Shown here: positions 62,739-64,000 of the stretch, piece by piece
Numbering within the stretch: position 1 is the first letter of the stretch
How the letters are laid out: each line of letters opens with the position of its first letter
Source: Syngnathus acus
Lineage: Eukaryota; Chordata; Actinopteri; Syngnathiformes; Syngnathidae
Assembly: GCF_901709675.1 (NCBI RefSeq)
Contig: NC_051098.1
Coordinates: forward strand, 11,626,918-11,690,917
DNA length: 64,000 nt
Reading direction: 5' to 3'
Made by a program: the position numbers and the translations under genes
The notes under the pieces: generated by a model
What the model saw: only the letters and a program-made list of their open reading frames with translations
What the model was told of the DNA's origin: nothing
Databases searched by the model: none

Positions 62739-64000
62739 TGCAGCGCGAGTCAGTGCTAAAGCTGCTAGCAAGTCATCGATCATAATGGCATGAAAAATAG
62801 TCATGTATAGTCAACACACATTCAACTTCAATAAAGTTGCAACGCCAGCAATACTGATCGAGCATTATCGCTTTGAACATGCGGAAGTTAGCGATGGCTA
62901 CTATGCTAGCGAGTTTCAACATGACCGTTTTTCCTCAGGCCCGGTGGTTTCCTGTTCCACTGTATTTTTAATATTTGTCTTTTCTAATGACCAAGCATGA
63001 AACAATGAGCAAATTAATTTATGCTTCACTTCCTTTTTGTCATTTTCCCAGTGCCTCTCATGGTCACGGATGTGACACAGTGGCAGTTAATCAAAAGTCT
63101 GCAGTATGAACAACTACCGTGCTCATCTATTTAATTTCCAAAACAAATGTCAATTTCACATGTGCCGCGCCAAAAGCACAGCTGAGATGTATTGGATTTG
63201 AGGCTGGCAAGTTCTCGTGGGGAATGTGTGGCATGGTCGAAAATGCTGGTTTTGGCCCTTTTGCATTCAGTGCATGCCAGACAGCGACATGCCAAGCAGG
63301 AAGGCGGGCAGGCAGGACTCAGGGGGCTGTCATGTTAAATACCATGTCCTGGAGCGCAAATGCCAGAGATTTGAGCTTGTGTTAGTTCGAATGTGTTTAT
63401 ATGTCTTTGCATTGTTTGCACATTCAGGTTTTGCACTTGCACACACTCGTTGTGTGTATGACATGAGATGGATTTGGGCGGAGGAGGCTGTAAACACAGA
63501 GGGCCATCGCCGGATATATTTGGAACAAGGAAGGTATGTGATTGTGATTTTGTTGGTGCATATAACGAAATTAACAAGCTCTGCTGTTTGGGTTGTCATG
63601 ACAAATGAGCAAAAAAACATGTTCTCTTAAAAACAAGATGATGGCAGGAAGGAAAACTCCAAAGAAATAATAAAAAAAGGAAAGATAAAAAGACATGTTG
63701 ACATTTCTCGGTGGTGACACAGTCTGATCAATGTCTGGAGCACTAGAAAGAAAAATGGCCTGTCTTGCCAACTATGAGCCAAAAAAGATAATGATCTACT
63801 GTATATTCACATTGCCTCAATAATTGTAACTTTTCCCTTAGTTGAACTTCATATTTCCATAATTACTGCATGAGGTTTCTCGAGAAAATATGCCTCCGAT
63901 TTTCTAAAAGAGCCTAAAGCAACCCATTTTCGGGGGTGGGAAGAGAGAGAAATTATGATTAAAAGACACTTAAAAACCTCCAATTGAAACCACACTGCTA

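Larger units (their letters stand above)
45849..64000. other. Sequence upstream of grik4 exon A (presumed 5' intron)
   Basis: At least 18 kb 5' of the first exon seen, presumably one long intron. I looked on the minus strand for a short exon with a hydrophobic leader ending in G before a donor and found none. Contents are a three-unit tandem repeat (45911-46197), a tandem duplication (48453-48600), short duplications (51189-51232 and 62655-62738), (GT)n and (CATC)n microsatellites, a hAT-like copy (60709-61030) and fragments of other repeats. The open frames at 60169-60642 and 63217-63630 are the longest here and have no recognisable domain. Confidence 0.65.

Noticed and set aside
63217-63630. 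137-codon plus-strand open frame with hydrophobic segments
   Set aside because: No recognisable family, overlapped by frames on the other strand, no splice or promoter signals.

Overview
The window is a stretch of animal (almost certainly teleost fish) nuclear genome dominated by introns of one gene on the minus strand. Eight short open blocks, each with canonical AG/GT borders, join without a frame break into 1,082 coding bases (360 complete codons). They read as the amino-terminal domain of a kainate-type ionotropic glutamate receptor, closest to GluK4 (KA1, grik4). The teleost assignment is inference. It rests on the receptor reading as vertebrate-like but diverged from the mammalian sequence I know, on modest intron sizes, and on repeat families that I recall from fish genomes.

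Layout, in transcription order (right to left). Positions 64000-45849 lie 5' of the first exon seen and contain no exon I recognise; the signal-peptide exon was not found and probably lies beyond the right edge. The exons are A 45848-45684, B 43208-43111, C 27976-27811, D 21697-21519, E 17525-17472, F 5577-5416, G 3380-3228 and H 2362-2258. Introns between them are about 2.5, 15.1, 6.1, 4.0, 11.9, 2.0 and 0.9 kb. The exons for the ligand-binding domain, membrane segments and tail would follow beyond the left edge; positions 1-2257 hold none of them.

The rest is intronic DNA with fossil transposons and simple repeats. There are four hAT-like short elements (three with 8-bp target duplications), three copies of a TA-flanked inverted-repeat element with CCGTATTTTCC ends, one 191-bp inverted-repeat element, several short tandem duplications, a 340-bp GT/GA microsatellite, and (TAA)n, (TC)n, (GT)n and (CATC)n tracts. 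Non-repeat features of interest are a CpG-dense patch of about 330 bp inside intron B/C and a perfect 23-bp inverted repeat with an 8-base loop in intron C/D.

I found no second protein-coding gene, no tRNA or rRNA gene, no CRISPR array and no intact transposase. The many other open frames of 60-170 codons look like chance or low-complexity frames. I do not see a new biological system; the findings are ranked with that in mind.
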